Origin: Pagrus major
Lineage: Eukaryota; Chordata; Actinopteri; Spariformes; Sparidae
NCBI RefSeq assembly: GCF_040436345.1
Contig: NC_133232.1
Span: 30,138,315-30,202,314, forward strand
Reading direction: 5' to 3'
DNA length: 64,000 bases
Shown: positions 49,072 to 62,794 of the stretch, in pieces
How the letters are laid out: the number at the start of each line of letters is the position of its first letter
Numbering within the stretch: the stretch's first letter is position 1
Made by a program: the position numbers and the translations under genes
The notes under the pieces: model-generated
Databases searched by the model: none
What the model saw: only the letters and a program-made list of their open reading frames with translations
What the model was told of the DNA's origin: nothing

Positions 49072-51776
49072 CATTGCTTGTCATGGCTTTTTTGTTTTGT
49101 TTTTTTTTTTCTCACCCACGAGCCGAGCTGCTGCTCTTTGTTCTGACTTGAGAGAGCTTCAACCGAAACGAATTGTTAAGACGGATTCAACAAATGATGA
49201 TTATCTCGAGCAGCTACGCAAACTGGCAGGCTTCAGTGGAGGTGGAAGTGGAAGTTGCTTCCCTTAAGGCTATTAGCATTTGTATGATGAGCGGCACGTC
49301 ACCTCTCCGATTCACAAACCTGTAGAAGTGCGTCCTTGGGGAGAGCTCCCTTAGCAACAGTATCCAAACTAACAGGCAGTGAGTGCGGAGGAGGACGCTG
49401 TCAAAATGTGAGCGCTGTGTGCCTGGAGGGGTAGCCCATAATGAGTGCAGCACATGGGTTTCAAACTCATGTATGTGAGGTCAGAGTGTCGCTTTAAGGA
49501 TTAAGATGAATTCCTAACTGTGTATATATCTCTGTCTTTTCGGTGAGAATGAGGCAATGTAATTGCTGAGAAACACGCAGAGCCCCAGATTACTTGTTTC
49601 AGGCAATCGCTTGTCTTGCTTCTGGAGGTTTTGCCCCAGCAGGCACATCAAAGTAGATCTCTCCCACCTGCCCTCCAGCAATAAATGGAGTGATTTTTTT
49701 TTTCCACCTTTCCTCCTCGCGTCTCAGATCTTTAGCCCTTCAAGCACTCCGAGCATCAGGGGGCTCACCCATAAAAGCCCTATTTAGCTTGTTTCAATGA
49801 ATGGATGCTCACGTGCTCTGATCCACGCTTTTCTATTTTTCCTGTTGCTCTAAATTTACCACAAGCCTGTCCAGGGACTGACAGACACACAAACCCACGC
49901 CTGATGCAACTCCTTCCCTGAATGTACTGGGAAAAAAAAAAAATGTCCAGAAAGACTATCTTGTTTTATATATGGGTTCAGCTTGGTTTTAAGGCATTAA
50001 TTGACTGTGCTATGTTTAGAACAGAATGACCCTGACGCGATGAGGGCAAAGCCATTTCAACCACTCGTCTTTCTGTAACTCTAAAAGCAATTAAGTACGC
50101 ATTAGCGAGGGAAAATGACGCATGTGGAGTCAATAGCTACTGTTCTTTTCAAATCTACATGGAGAGGGGGGATTATTAAGGATGTAGTCTGCATAATACT
50201 GCGTCATGATGCGCCTTGTCCCCTCTGTAGTGTGTGGAATTGGCCTTGCAAAGAGAGGGCTTGAGCCTGGCAGCACTATAGCCCGGAGCTGCTTCCTCTT
50301 CTTTCTCTGAACACAGCGGGAGAGCGGGAAGATTCCAGAGCAGACGGCTACTCGCTGATATTTATCGGCAGACATTTCCTCAACAAAACCCAATTTCAGT
50401 CACAATACAAATTGGCTCAAAACTGAGAGCTTGTCCGAATCCCACGAGCTAAAGAGACTAAACAGAAAAAGCCTCGTATTTGTTAGTGATGCGGCGCAGC
50501 GCATGTTATTGATCATGCAGGGAGCCATTTGTGTGTTTGTGCAAAATGAGGGAAGGGTGCTTTGTCTATAGGGAGCAAGGATGTAGCAGCATATGTGTGT
50601 GTGTGTGTGTGTGTGCACGAACAGTGAGTGCGAGTGGTTCTGTATGAACGTAAAGGGCTCACTTAGGAGAGGCGAGCAATGAGAGCGACAAGCAGTTTGA
50701 GAGGATTAGAGGAACACAGTGTGTGCATACAGAGGCGCTCTGCTAGCGGGCACTTTGGCTGTCTTAAATAAATCATGGATTTAACTGATGATGTGTCATT
50801 CTCACAAAGTAAATAAGCTCGTTGTGGGTGCTGTCAACTCCCTGACAATCTGCACCACGCAGCCACATGAAATGCAGTCAGCCCAGCCCCTGATCTAGTT
50901 CGCGCTAGCAAGCTTCAACACACCACTTCCCTTCAAAAAAATATAAGTAACAACCATGATAAAACATTCAGGGAGAAAGAAAACACAAACACTGAAGATA
51001 CAGGCATTCTGACAAACAAGGGGATATTCTTCTTCTTCCTTTTTGCATTTTTTCAAAGTTCTTTCCATGGAAGGTCCAATTTGTGCTGTGGACTGATATA
51101 AAGCTTCACACCTCCAAACGACTACACAGATACTGGTAAGCACAGTGTCTTGGCTGGGCAATTTCCCTATTACTTTAGTCTCTCCCTGACCTGCTGCTAA
51201 CGTTAGCTACCTTTGGCTCGTTAACATGGTGTCAGGCTGCGCCACTGAAGTTATCAAACACAGCCTGGCCGAACGGACATCAGCGTGAGCCTTTAGCAGT
51301 TTGCATGAAAAAGGCTTTTAGTGCACAGAGTTCCAGTAAGGGGTTAGCTTTGGGTATCATCGCTGCTGCAGTGGTCACAGGGCCCGGTGATTTGTGGCCT
51401 GACCTCAGCCGTCTGGAGCTCCTCCCTCTGCCATCAGGCGTCCTTTCAGGCTTTCACTCTACCCCTCCAGGGCCACTCGGGGTTAGATGTGTGAGGTGGT
51501 GCCTGAAATTAGAAAATAGAAGAGGAGAAAGAAGAAGGGGAAAGCTTTTTACGATTTTTGAGGAACACATGCACAAGCCTGACAAAATGTTCTCGGTTAT
51601 AACGAAGAAGGCTATAATTATGATAATCCCTCTCTTTGTTCAAGTCACAGGCTCCGGACTGCCCAGCAAATTGCGTTTTAAATGCGACGGGACAGTTTGC
51701 AAAGTGTGTGACACTGACGCTCTTCTTCTCTCTCTGTACAACTGTCCCTCTTTATCTTACTCCTCCTCTCTGCCGT
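49072..51776. other. Intergenic region between convergent genes
   Basis: The region separates the 3' end of the AIPL1-like gene from drp2. It should contain the missing last drp2 exon and its 3' UTR, but I could not single one out. A short (GT)n tract is at 50593-50615. Confidence 0.4.
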
Positions 51777-51934
51777 TTAATCTCCCTGTCCCTCCCCCCC
51801 GACTATCGACCCACAGCAGTACATATTTGCTCTCCATCTCTCACTCTCCCGTGGGTGATGGAGGAGCAAAGAGTCTGTCTCCGAAGCGTGGGACGACGCG
51901 GCTGCTGCGATCCGTGCAGCCCAGGCAAACTCAC
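51777..51934 (-). other. drp2: Read-through extension after the last identified drp2 exon
   Basis: If the GTGAGT donor at 51934-51929 is not used, the frame stays open for about 50 codons past FPSEPG and ends at TAA (51779-51777). That sequence (EFAWAARIAAAASSHASETD and on) has no resemblance to dystrophin C-termini that I know. The spliced form is more likely to be the main product. Confidence 0.3.
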
Positions 51935-52025
51935 CCGGTTCTGAGGGGAAGACGTTTCTCAGCTGCTCGATGACCTCCTGGAGCTGCAGCACTGTATCCT
52001 GTTCATGCTCCATGTCATCTCCTGC

Positions 52026-52082
<57 letters not shown>

Positions 52083-55000
52083 CATTACACCTTTATGAAT
52101 GGTTAAGTGTGCCATGGGAAGGGGAGGATGCATGATTTCACATTCAATGAGCATGTTTTTATGCCACATCTGCGTGTCGCTGACCTGCTGCTTCAGTGTC
52201 AGTGGTCTCTCTGCTGGCTGGCTCCCCGTGGTGACCCCCTCCAGACACAGGAGAAGACAGGGTTGACGGTTCTGATCCGTTGGCCTCCGAATCATCTTTG
52301 GGCTGTTTTTAGGAAAGACTGATTATCATTCACTTTAAATAATAGCTCATATCCATCATGTTTCAGGCGAGAAAGTCATTACGCCTTTCATATAATAATG
52401 AATGTGATAGCTAATGGCACTCAGCCAGCAGTCCTCAACTGGCATCCCTGAGCAGAATCATTATAAAAAAGCAACTTTGCCCGACAGCTGCCACACAAAA
52501 CCACCAGGTTACTGTGATTTGTGCTTTGATGGACAGATTTAAAAAAAGATGGCGAATCGCACCGCACACAGCAGCGTTGCAGAAAACACACTGACAGAGG
52601 TGGAAATCACAATCAAAGATGCATCACGGCTGGGAACGGTTATATTCCCAAATACACAACTACAGTGGCCCAGAAGGTCAAAACACAACATTACAGAAAA
52701 AGCAACAACATACAGAAATGTTTCACTTGTGCTTTGTCAAACATGTTTTGTGAAAAGTTGTGTTTTCTCAAATGTTGCTGTGTTTCCTGAAATGTTGTGC
52801 TTTGTGAAATGTTGTTGAAATGTTTTTCTGTAACCTTGTCATGACGCTCGGGGCCATCGTATACAACCCTCCACATTCTGTTTGGTAGTCTTGTTTTTAG
52901 CAACACTGTAGGAATACTCAAAAGGTGAGTCAGTTCAGTTGTCTGCAGAGATTGAGGGGAGATTCATACATACGCACATTTCCACGCACTACAAAGGCAG
53001 ATTTTGCTGATTTCTTTTTTTGAGGAAATGAAACTGTGATATTGGTACAGGGAGAAGACGAAGCCAGGACTGTGTTCCTCCTCCGACTCTGCCACGCTCT
53101 CTTTTTCACTCTCAATTTCCCAGTCTTTGACCTGAAGAAGATTCCTGTCCGTCTTTCTCTCATTCTCACTCCCTTTGCACCTTTCCCTTTATTCAATCAC
53201 CTGCATGCACAATTTGCATCGGTACTCCCACTGCTAACAATTTACACTTTCTTATTATAGTAAGGCAGTAACTGCGTGTGTCAGCTCCCACTCTCCCGGC
53301 CGTCTCTCTCTCACACCTTTCCCTTTATGCTACAGTAAATCCTTTTACATTATGCTCCAGGGTGTCTTAAGGCTTATCCTCTTTCTCAACTCGTTCTATA
53401 CTGTACATCTTTTATACTCCCACTTTTGGTATTTCCTTCCATCTTGGTACGTCATATTTTCAAAGTTCAATTTTTTACATTTTCAGAACCGTTATTTTAC
53501 ATATTTCTTTGACATGTACCTTTGCCTTTTTGTACTTTGAAAATGTATGTGCAGCTCTGTGCTACTGATGTTGAAAACCACTGAACTTGAATGTGTCTGT
53601 CGCTGCCCTTTGTTCAAACTACACACTACAGTGTCAGCACAGCTCCTGCTGCAGCCTATACCTTAGACATTTCTGATCTAATAATACTTATATGATTATT
53701 ATTCTTATTATTTCAGAATTCATTACAATGATTAATAAAATTCCTCTTTTTCACTCTGCAGCGTGTCTTTTCTTAAGTCTCAGTGCGTTGAGCTCTCAGG
53801 GGCCACTGCATGATGATCTCAAGCAGAGATCACGCTTCTACGAGTAGTTAGCAGACAATCAGGTAACCAGGGAATGGCGGCAAGAATAGTTTTTTCCTGT
53901 GTTAGCTTCTCTTAAAACGTGTTAAAACTCTGACAGAGGTGTTTTAGGTAAGATGCAGGCACTGAATGTTTTGCCTGCTGATGGAGTGAATAAATTTCTC
54001 TGGATTTGCAAATGTAAGAAATCGCCTGATCTTGGTTAAATGTCTCAGTTGACATTAGCATGTATAAGGCAAACTATGGATCGGCGCAACATTATGATGT
54101 CACATTGAAGTCGACCTTTGACATCAGGACATAAAATGTCATCACTTCAAATTTTATCCTGTTTGACATTTGTGTAAAATCTTTGTTTTAATTATGAGTT
54201 GTTGAGAGATGGCCAGTGACCTTGACCTTTTCAATCCCCTCGGGACGTTCTTGAGATATTGCGTTCACAAGAAAAGGACGTGCAATCTGAAAACATAAAG
54301 CCTATGGCCATGGCTATCACTGGAGCGGAGGCATAATGAAACGGGACCAAGAACAGACCCCTGGGGGACTCCAGTTGTGGAAGAGATACTAAGATGCTTA
54401 AAAATATTAAAACCTGTCTTAGTCTGCAGTAGATGTATATCATACTATGTGGTTAAAATTTTAGGATAGAAAGACTGGAAGACAGATATGTCTCAAATGA
54501 ACAAGAAAGATAAGGTTCATTTTAAGTTTTGTCATAGGACATATATGACACCCCAGTCACTCATCTTGTGGGTTTATCTTCCGACCCTTATTGCTCATCT
54601 TCTTCACCTGGAACACTAGGCACCTTTATACACACGGTAAGGGATTCCCCACACTCGTTTTGGCAGGAAACTGTACACACATCTCCACCTTGACGAATGG
54701 CTCCAGTCCTTCACCTCCTAAATGACTCCTCAGAGTTACTACTAGGCATCTAAGTCAGAGCTGAGTGGTAGGAGTGTTGCCCTGTGTTGTATAATGACCA
54801 ATAACTGATCTTGTACCTTGTGCCTTGTATCTTGTGAGCAGCCAAGAAGTTTATCACTCAATGTTGGATTATCTCCACAAACTCTGGTGTTAAAACACTG
54901 GCTCAGCTGTCTGCTGGACACTTTGTTTCACAAACTATCAGCTGCTCACATAAAGCTGGTTCACGGGAATACAGAATACTGTGAACCATTAAAAATAACC

Positions 55001-57786
55001 AAATGCTATTTAACTACTCTCTTGATCCATCAAAGTGAATTAAAAAAATGAAAGGCTTTCTTTAACTGTTACTATCGTCCTTTATATTATAATAAAACCT
55101 GTACTATTATAATGTCCCATTTAAGGTAGGAGCAGGGATAAAAGGGCATTTTGTGTTCTTGAGCAAGAAGAAGAAGCAGCAACATATTGGAGCTAATTGT
55201 AGCTACTACATATATATTTATGAGTTTTAATATTCATCAATAACATTTACAGATTCTATTTCACATTCAGCTCCCTTTGTTTCATTTATTTGTTTGGTGT
55301 TTTTCGGGGGTAATTATGCTAATGCTTTAATTTAAGGGTTCATAAATTCCAAGTAATCTTAAAATAATTTCCTGGGAAAAAAACAATTATAGGGAAAAAT
55401 AGAGCCAGATTAGTAATATATTTGCAGTTAATTCCAAATGCTAAGCTAGCATAACCGCAGTGTCCATTGGTCAGTCCATTACAGGTCAGGTCATCTACAA
55501 ACCAACTTAGAATTCAACATATATATAGACTTAAGTTTTCAATAATATGTAAAAATACATTAAAAATTAACAATGACTCGACACATTAATAGAACTTACT
55601 GAAATAACAGGTTCTTTGTCTCCATTTTCCCTCTAATTGGTCCCTGATTACATAGTTGTTGTGTTTGTAAATATAGGAAATTATAAGGAAAGAAAGTGGT
55701 ACCCAAATTATCATAACTAAGAGCAGAGCAGGGCATTGTTCAGCCCCCAGGCATCTTGATAACATGCTGTTTGGAGTGATTTTCAATATAATCACTGCTG
55801 AAAAATAAGAGTAAGTGCACAGTATTTTTATATCTTAGTCTAGTGATAAAATTAGAGGTACAGCATAACAAAATTTGTTTGGCCCCTGGCTACAGTCTGG
55901 GTTTCTCAGGAAAAATAAGGAAAAATAACTGCCCACCCCTTAGAGGATGATGACTGTATGTAACTGAAATACTTCAGTAAATGTTTCTACACTCTGACTC
56001 AGCTCTCTCACTGAGGTGTACCTGTAGCAGTAGCTCCCTGAGCCTGCGCAGCTGGGACTCCAGCTGTTTGTTGTGGTCCTCCAGGATCTGCATACGGGTC
56101 TCCAGGCGCGTCTTGTGCTGCCGGAGGACCCGCGCCTCGGCCAGAAGCTCCTCATCCTGCTGCCCCTCCGCCGTGGGAGAACCTGGACCGCCCTCTCCGG
56201 CTTCAGTCAGCATGGGAACTGACGCCGCCTCCTCGTGCTTCCATTTGAGCCTCCTGTACTCGCCCTGCAGCACCCTGAGGACCCACAGAGGACAGATGGA
56301 GGGGAAAAAAACAGTCAGGTGCAGCAAACAGAACACATAAACACAACCGCATATATTTATCCAGCTTCCACCTGATGCAAACAGGAATGCACCTACACAT
56401 AATGAGCTCAAATGTTTGTGAGTTACATAATTAGAATAATTTCACCACATGCATAAATACTAACCCGTAAAAGCAGTGCAGCGAGGGGCTAATGTATTGT
56501 TGACATCTTACCATGCAGAGAGCAATCATCTTCATTGTGCATATAAGCTGCAATAAATCAGTGTCGTCTGTCTCATACGTGTGCGACGCGGAGGCCATTA
56601 ACTGACTGTGCTGTGACGCATTACTAAAGGTGTTTTAATTTCTCTGAGTGCTGGAAAATCATGCTGTTCTATTAATGCTGAATTAGTAATAACCTTCACT
56701 TGGGACAAACAAAAGCTGCACTATCACAGTGTCATCATGTTCTTATATGCAGTCCAGAGGATCAACCCCTGTGTTTTGCTGACGTTGGCTTCACACCAAC
56801 TCCGCTGATGTATGTGTAAAAAATAATAATTGCAAAATAAAACTATTTTTTCTCTTTAAATAGCTCTTCTTCTTGAACTTGTTAAAGCCTATTCTGCAGA
56901 AAACCATTGAACTGGTAACCCTTCCCTTTGACACAATGTGGACTTTTAATGAAGGTAACAAAATACTGCAATTTCCAAAAACCCCTGTTTTTACATTAAA
57001 TAAGAAAATATGAGCTCTGCACGTATAAATGTATACTTCTTAATTTTGACTTCATAATTTTGACTTTTTATCTCATATTTATGACTTAATCTCATAACTA
57101 CGACTTTTCAACTCATAATTTCAATTTTTCATCTCGGAATTATGACTTTGTGTCTCTGAATTATGACATTTTATCTCATAAAGAAGACTTTTCAACTCAC
57201 AATTTCATCTTTTTAATCTCATAATCACATGTTCCTCTGCTTGGTAACGTAGGTTCAGAAATGGATCCCACTGACATAAACTGAAAACTGGCTTCCAGCT
57301 CAACACAGAGGTTCTACAGAGCCCCTTTAAGGTTCTGTCAACATCAATCACAGATAGAAAGCAGATGAAAATCAATTGTGTTAAACCATATTTTACAGCT
57401 CTGGTATCTGAGACTCCAAACTGAAGTAATCCATCATTTTCTGCAGGAGACGTCTGAATGTTTTGAGTCATCTGCTCAAAATCAGGTTTGTAAGCAGTTG
57501 TCATAAAATAAGAAAAAGGCACGACGGAGAAAGCTAATAAAACAATGATAAGCATATTTTTAATCTCATCTTTAGAAGAAGATTAGGGTTATTTTATTTA
57601 AGTTATTTGATTCTGGTATTAATTCATTATCCAGATATGAGCCTCAGCAGAGGATATACACTGAGCAACAGCAGACTGTAGTCATAAATAAGGACAACAG
57701 AGAACACTGCAGTGTCACAACACTACCAGGATTCATACTTTTGATAAAAACTGAACTGGGTCAAGGTTTCAGACACCCAAAGGCCA

Positions 57787-57875
<89 letters not shown>

Positions 57876-60800
57876 ATGCAGCTGTGTGTCGCTGTGTGTG
57901 TGCGGAAAGGTCACATCCGAACTGAAGACAAGAGAAAATTATTCATATGAATCATTCGCACAAAGGTCCCCTCTGGTAACCAATTAAGAGGATAGGAGGA
58001 ATGAATTTGATTCATTTATGTAAAACACCCGACCCTCTCAGCCACGAGGACACAATGCATTCAAATTCAAACATAAACATCTGAACTAATGTAAGTCAGA
58101 GATGCTTTACACTTCTATCAATCCATAATTACTTCTTCCTGAAGGGCACCAACAAACTTACATATTACTAGTTTCTATCTTTTGAAAGGAATAAGTTACT
58201 TTTCAATATTACTGTCTGGGTATTATAAAATGGAAGAGGGTTCCTCAGATTTACCTGCTCACTTTTGACTGTAAAACCTTTTACCCTCATTCAAAATGTA
58301 TCGTTTATCATCATTTTTCCTTGTGTTTTTGCGTTCAGCCGCGCTTAGAAAACAACAAAAAAAAAAGACGCCTCTCACTGCAAAAACTGAGCTTTGTCTG
58401 ACCGTCAGAGCCTTCAAATCTAGCGTGAAAACAAAACAGAAAACGCCGGGGATGCTGTCACGTTGTAGGCAGCAACATAGTGAAAACAAACACAGCCAAC
58501 AAAAGCGGGCAGGAAGAACAGAAAATATGTCTTGTGTCAAAAGAAGTTATGTACTTGTTTGACAAAAGAAGTTGGCAGACAGCGAGCGATGGACTTCACA
58601 GGACAATATTCATGAGGATGAGATTCTTTTGATCAGCAGCACTAAAGAAATATAAGTTATCGAAGAATGGACGCAAATTAGGACTTTATATCACGTTCTT
58701 TACTTACGTACAGATACTTGTTAAAAAAGACTCTACAAGTTGAAGTACTCAATTAACTTCTTTACGCAAGTAAAAGTAAGGAAGTACAGGCTCTGAAATG
58801 TACTCAAAGTATAAAAGTAAAAAGTTTTCTGCAAAAAGCTAAGTGAAAAAAGCTAACTGAACCTCATGTAATATCAATTTAATTCAAAGACTATTAAACT
58901 TAAAGGTTGACTGAATAGGATTTGTCCGAGCTGTTTGTAAACGCACCAGAAAGATAGTTGATTGTTGACTATCATTCCCAGGATGGGATATACCGACATT
59001 TTGGGCGTGTCCAGAGCAGCAAAAACTTGAGAAAATAAGAAAATCCAGGCAGAGGGCTGCAGGGTCTCTGCAGATACGAGACACTAACACGCCTGTTCTC
59101 CCCATTCCAGCCTCCCTCTCTGTCTGTGAGTGTATTGTTACGTCTTTTACGTCGTCTCGTCTTGCTAAGTCTGCATGTGTGATATGCATCGATAGGCTGA
59201 AATCATTCTGGTGATGTTGGGAAGGTGGCATGCAATGTGTGACGAGCCTGTTTTTTTTTTTTTTAAATATAAGGAGGAGAAAGTACAGATATTTGTGTTA
59301 AAATGTAGGGAGCAAAAGAAAAACAAATACAAACACTGTACTAAGTACAGTAACAAAGTATTTGTACTTTGTACCATCTTTGCTCTCAGGTATGCACACA
59401 GAATATTTCTTCCTCTCTGTTTACTCTCTGCAGAAGGTTTGCAAATGGCAGCAGATAATCCGTAAAGACTGTAATGCCTCCAGATAAACACACACACGCA
59501 CACATTTGTGTTATAATGCTTCTGGGGAGCTTTACTGATGGAAATCCAGACTCACTGCACACTCATGTTTGGTTTTCCGGGTAACAGACCTGTTCTCGTT
59601 CTCCAGGCGTGCCAGGGTGCATTGGAGCTGCTCCTTGTCCTGGTGCTCCAGGTGGGCCAGCAGCATGTGCTGTCCGCAGGGTGAGTCATGGTCCAGGGCT
59701 GGGCTGGAGTGACGCAGGAGGTACTGATCTTCATCCCTGAGTCCCCCACACAGGAGACAGCACACTGAGCCACCAGCACACAGCCACCAGCAGCACAAAG
59801 CAGAGCCAAGGACGGCATGGGACAGCAAACAGGCCAAAGCGAGGCGAGGCAGGGCAAGCAGGGCGGGGACGAGACGCAATCAAGCAAGACTGGACAGAAC
59901 GGGACGGGACACTGTGACAAAGGCACTGTGCCAGGTTCACGGGCCAAATATTAAATGTTCTGTAATAAACTTGGCTTAACACACCATTAAAAAACACACT
60001 TACATGTATTATAAATGGAAGGTGGATCCTCATATATAAACAATAATAAACACTTTACTGACGATGAAAGAGAAAACTTAATGTGCAGATCTATGAGGGC
60101 AGACCTACGGCTGCAAACACATTAAATGCGTCTGTGAATGTTTGGCCATTATTTTAATGGAAAGACAGCTGTTTGTCTATTTATGTGTTGCAGTAATGCT
60201 TTGGGCTATGAACCAAACTCCTTTACAGAGCCGAGTTAAAAGCCAGTTATAGCTTTGCATTGTAATGCCAGATTATACATCACAGAGGTATTAATGAGCC
60301 AGGCTCAAGCAGACTGGTTTTGTTTAAAAATGGACTGATTCACATCTTGTCTACTCTCGAGCTGTTATTTAGAAGGCTTAGAGGCATCGGTGGGTCATCA
60401 ATGAACCAGATATAACAGGTATTCCTGTAATCCAACTGAGCATTTTTATTTACCTCTTTTACTTTATTACAGCAACTTTTAAAGAGATTCTGGAGAGAGA
60501 TAGTTGATTGAGTCATATTCCCAAGTCATCAGATGTTGACTCTCTCGCTGTTGGTGTTGGACCTGAGCCATTAACCCATAATATTGATATTTGACAACCT
60601 GGGAGTAAGACTGAACCGGGGACCTGTCCATGGCGAGCACCGCCGATCGCTCAGTGTTAGCCCCAGGCCCAGCAGAGGATAAGTGGTTACAGATGGATGG
60701 ATGGATGGATGGATGGATGGATGGATGGATGGATGGGATGAGACTCAGCAATAACCTATCATTCTCCAGGAAGTTACACAGTGTTGCTTTAAGTAAATCA

Positions 60801-62758
60801 AGTTTTTATCCCAATTTTCGATAAGTGGGTCAAAAATTATCCACAGGCATTTCCGATGAAAATTTAAAAGGGAGGAAACGGTGTTTGCTCTCAGATATTG
60901 AGAATCTATTAAATGTTTTTACAGGGTGCTACTGAGGGTACTGGGGAAATTAAGATGTTCGTGTATTTTTGCTACTCCCAATCCAGCAGAGAGATCTCTT
61001 TTTCTCATGAGACTGCGCTCAAAAGTCTGGTTAAACTTGTCTTGGCTCTTTATCCTCCGTAATCTGGTTGTTTTCATAGGTCAGGCTGTCAGTCTTGACC
61101 AGCAAGTTAAGCGATGGTTTGTTTCTGTTTCTGAAAAATATTGCTAAAATTAGGCCCATTGTGCCAAAAGATGATTGTTATTTATGTGTATTTTATCTTT
61201 TCACCTTTCTTAGCAGGACTCACATGAGCGACTTAACATGCTGACTCAAAATGCTGTGGCCAAACTTCGGACAAAGTCCTCTGAAAGGTCTCATATTACA
61301 CCAGTCCTTATGTCCTTACACTGGCTGCACATCAAATCCAGAATCCAATGCAATCTCCTTGTTATCATGTTTAAAGCCTTGCACGGCTAGGCACCTGATT
61401 ACATTAAAGAGCTACTGCTGCCATATAATACAAGTAGGAGTCTGAGGTCCTCTGATCAGGGTTTCTTAACTGTTCCTCGCTCCAGGCACAAGACAAAAGG
61501 AGACACTGTCCAACTCTGTCCCTCTTGACTTAAGTTCTGAAGACACTTTTGACACCTTTAAAAGAAACAGCCACAGACCCGTTTGTTTAGACTTGTTTTT
61601 GCTTCATTTTTCATCTTTCTTTTTTCTTTTTTTTTTTGGCTGGTTGTTTGCATTTAATGCTTTTAATCTCTTGTGCTTTTTATCTCTTTGTGAAACACTT
61701 CATGACGTCTTTTCTGATGCATAAATAAACAAATCCTTTGCATGAGTTTAATGGTGTTATTATGCACATAAATATTACGAACTTGAAATAATGCCAATGT
61801 GGAATTCAGATCTATTGACCTCTGCAATTTTACTGACCATTTCGTGGTGATGAGCAGCACCAGTGAACCCGGATCAATGCGCACAGCTGCAGGGCAAAGG
61901 CTACACACACACAGGCAGCATGTTTCAGGACAGGAAACAGTGTGATGCCAGCCAAACACCAGCTGGAGGCACAGATAGCACAGCGGCATGTACAGAGCCA
62001 TGAAGCAGGAAATACAGAGCATCACTGACAGACAGACGGACGGGCTCGCAGAACAAAAACAACGAAATACAAGGGCACAGGAGCAGAATACAGCAGCGCT
62101 GCACACAAGGGGCAGAAGTGAAGTGTCATGCATACAAACACACTCTCATACACAGATGCAAACACTATGTGTGCATGCACTACATATTTTTGTGACAAAG
62201 CTCCACCCAACTAGAAACCGGTTACATGCACATGGCAACAAAGACATTTGCAGCAGGCTTAAGAAGCACAGGTGTCAGTGGGAAAAAGTGTTGCACTGCT
62301 TGAAAAGTAGTGAAGTCTTGTCATAGCCTAAAACTAGCTTTTAATGTGGTGTCAATCACAGCCTCATCTCAGAGCGCACACACATAAAACACGTCTGAAA
62401 AGAAATAATGAGCAGACCCAGACACACACATCTGGATCTCTAACAGACCAGACAACACTTTTGCACAGAGCTGCTGGGCGTGCAACCTTGACTTTAAAGC
62501 TGGATAAAAAAACAAAAAAAGGTGCACCCTCTCGGAGAAGATAGAGACGACATCAACAGCCCACATAGATGTGGACAACAAAAATAAGACGTAGACACAC
62601 ACAAACACATGACCTCAAACGACCCTAACCCCTCCGTCCATGTGGCCCTTTCTCAGCTTTTCACACTCACCGTATTGGCTGCCTCATTCACATCAAACAT
62701 CCCTCATTCCTCTCACAGCTGTAACCTCGCCACTGCCCCGCAACTCAGCCAGCTTCTA

Positions 62759-62794
<36 letters not shown>

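Noticed and set aside
51330..51365. Minus-strand KANPLLEL as a drp2 terminal exon similar to the human ANTLLAS end
   Set aside because: The acceptor is weak, the similarity is four residues, and no nearby stop fits a short C-terminus.
54343..54400. Text reading [11 protein letters not shown] as possible coding sequence
   Set aside because: It is adjacent to a dispersed repeat, very short, and without a continuing frame.
57723..57950. Open frames over the (GT)n tract (Cys-Val or Thr-His repeats)
   Set aside because: Translation artefact of a dinucleotide microsatellite.
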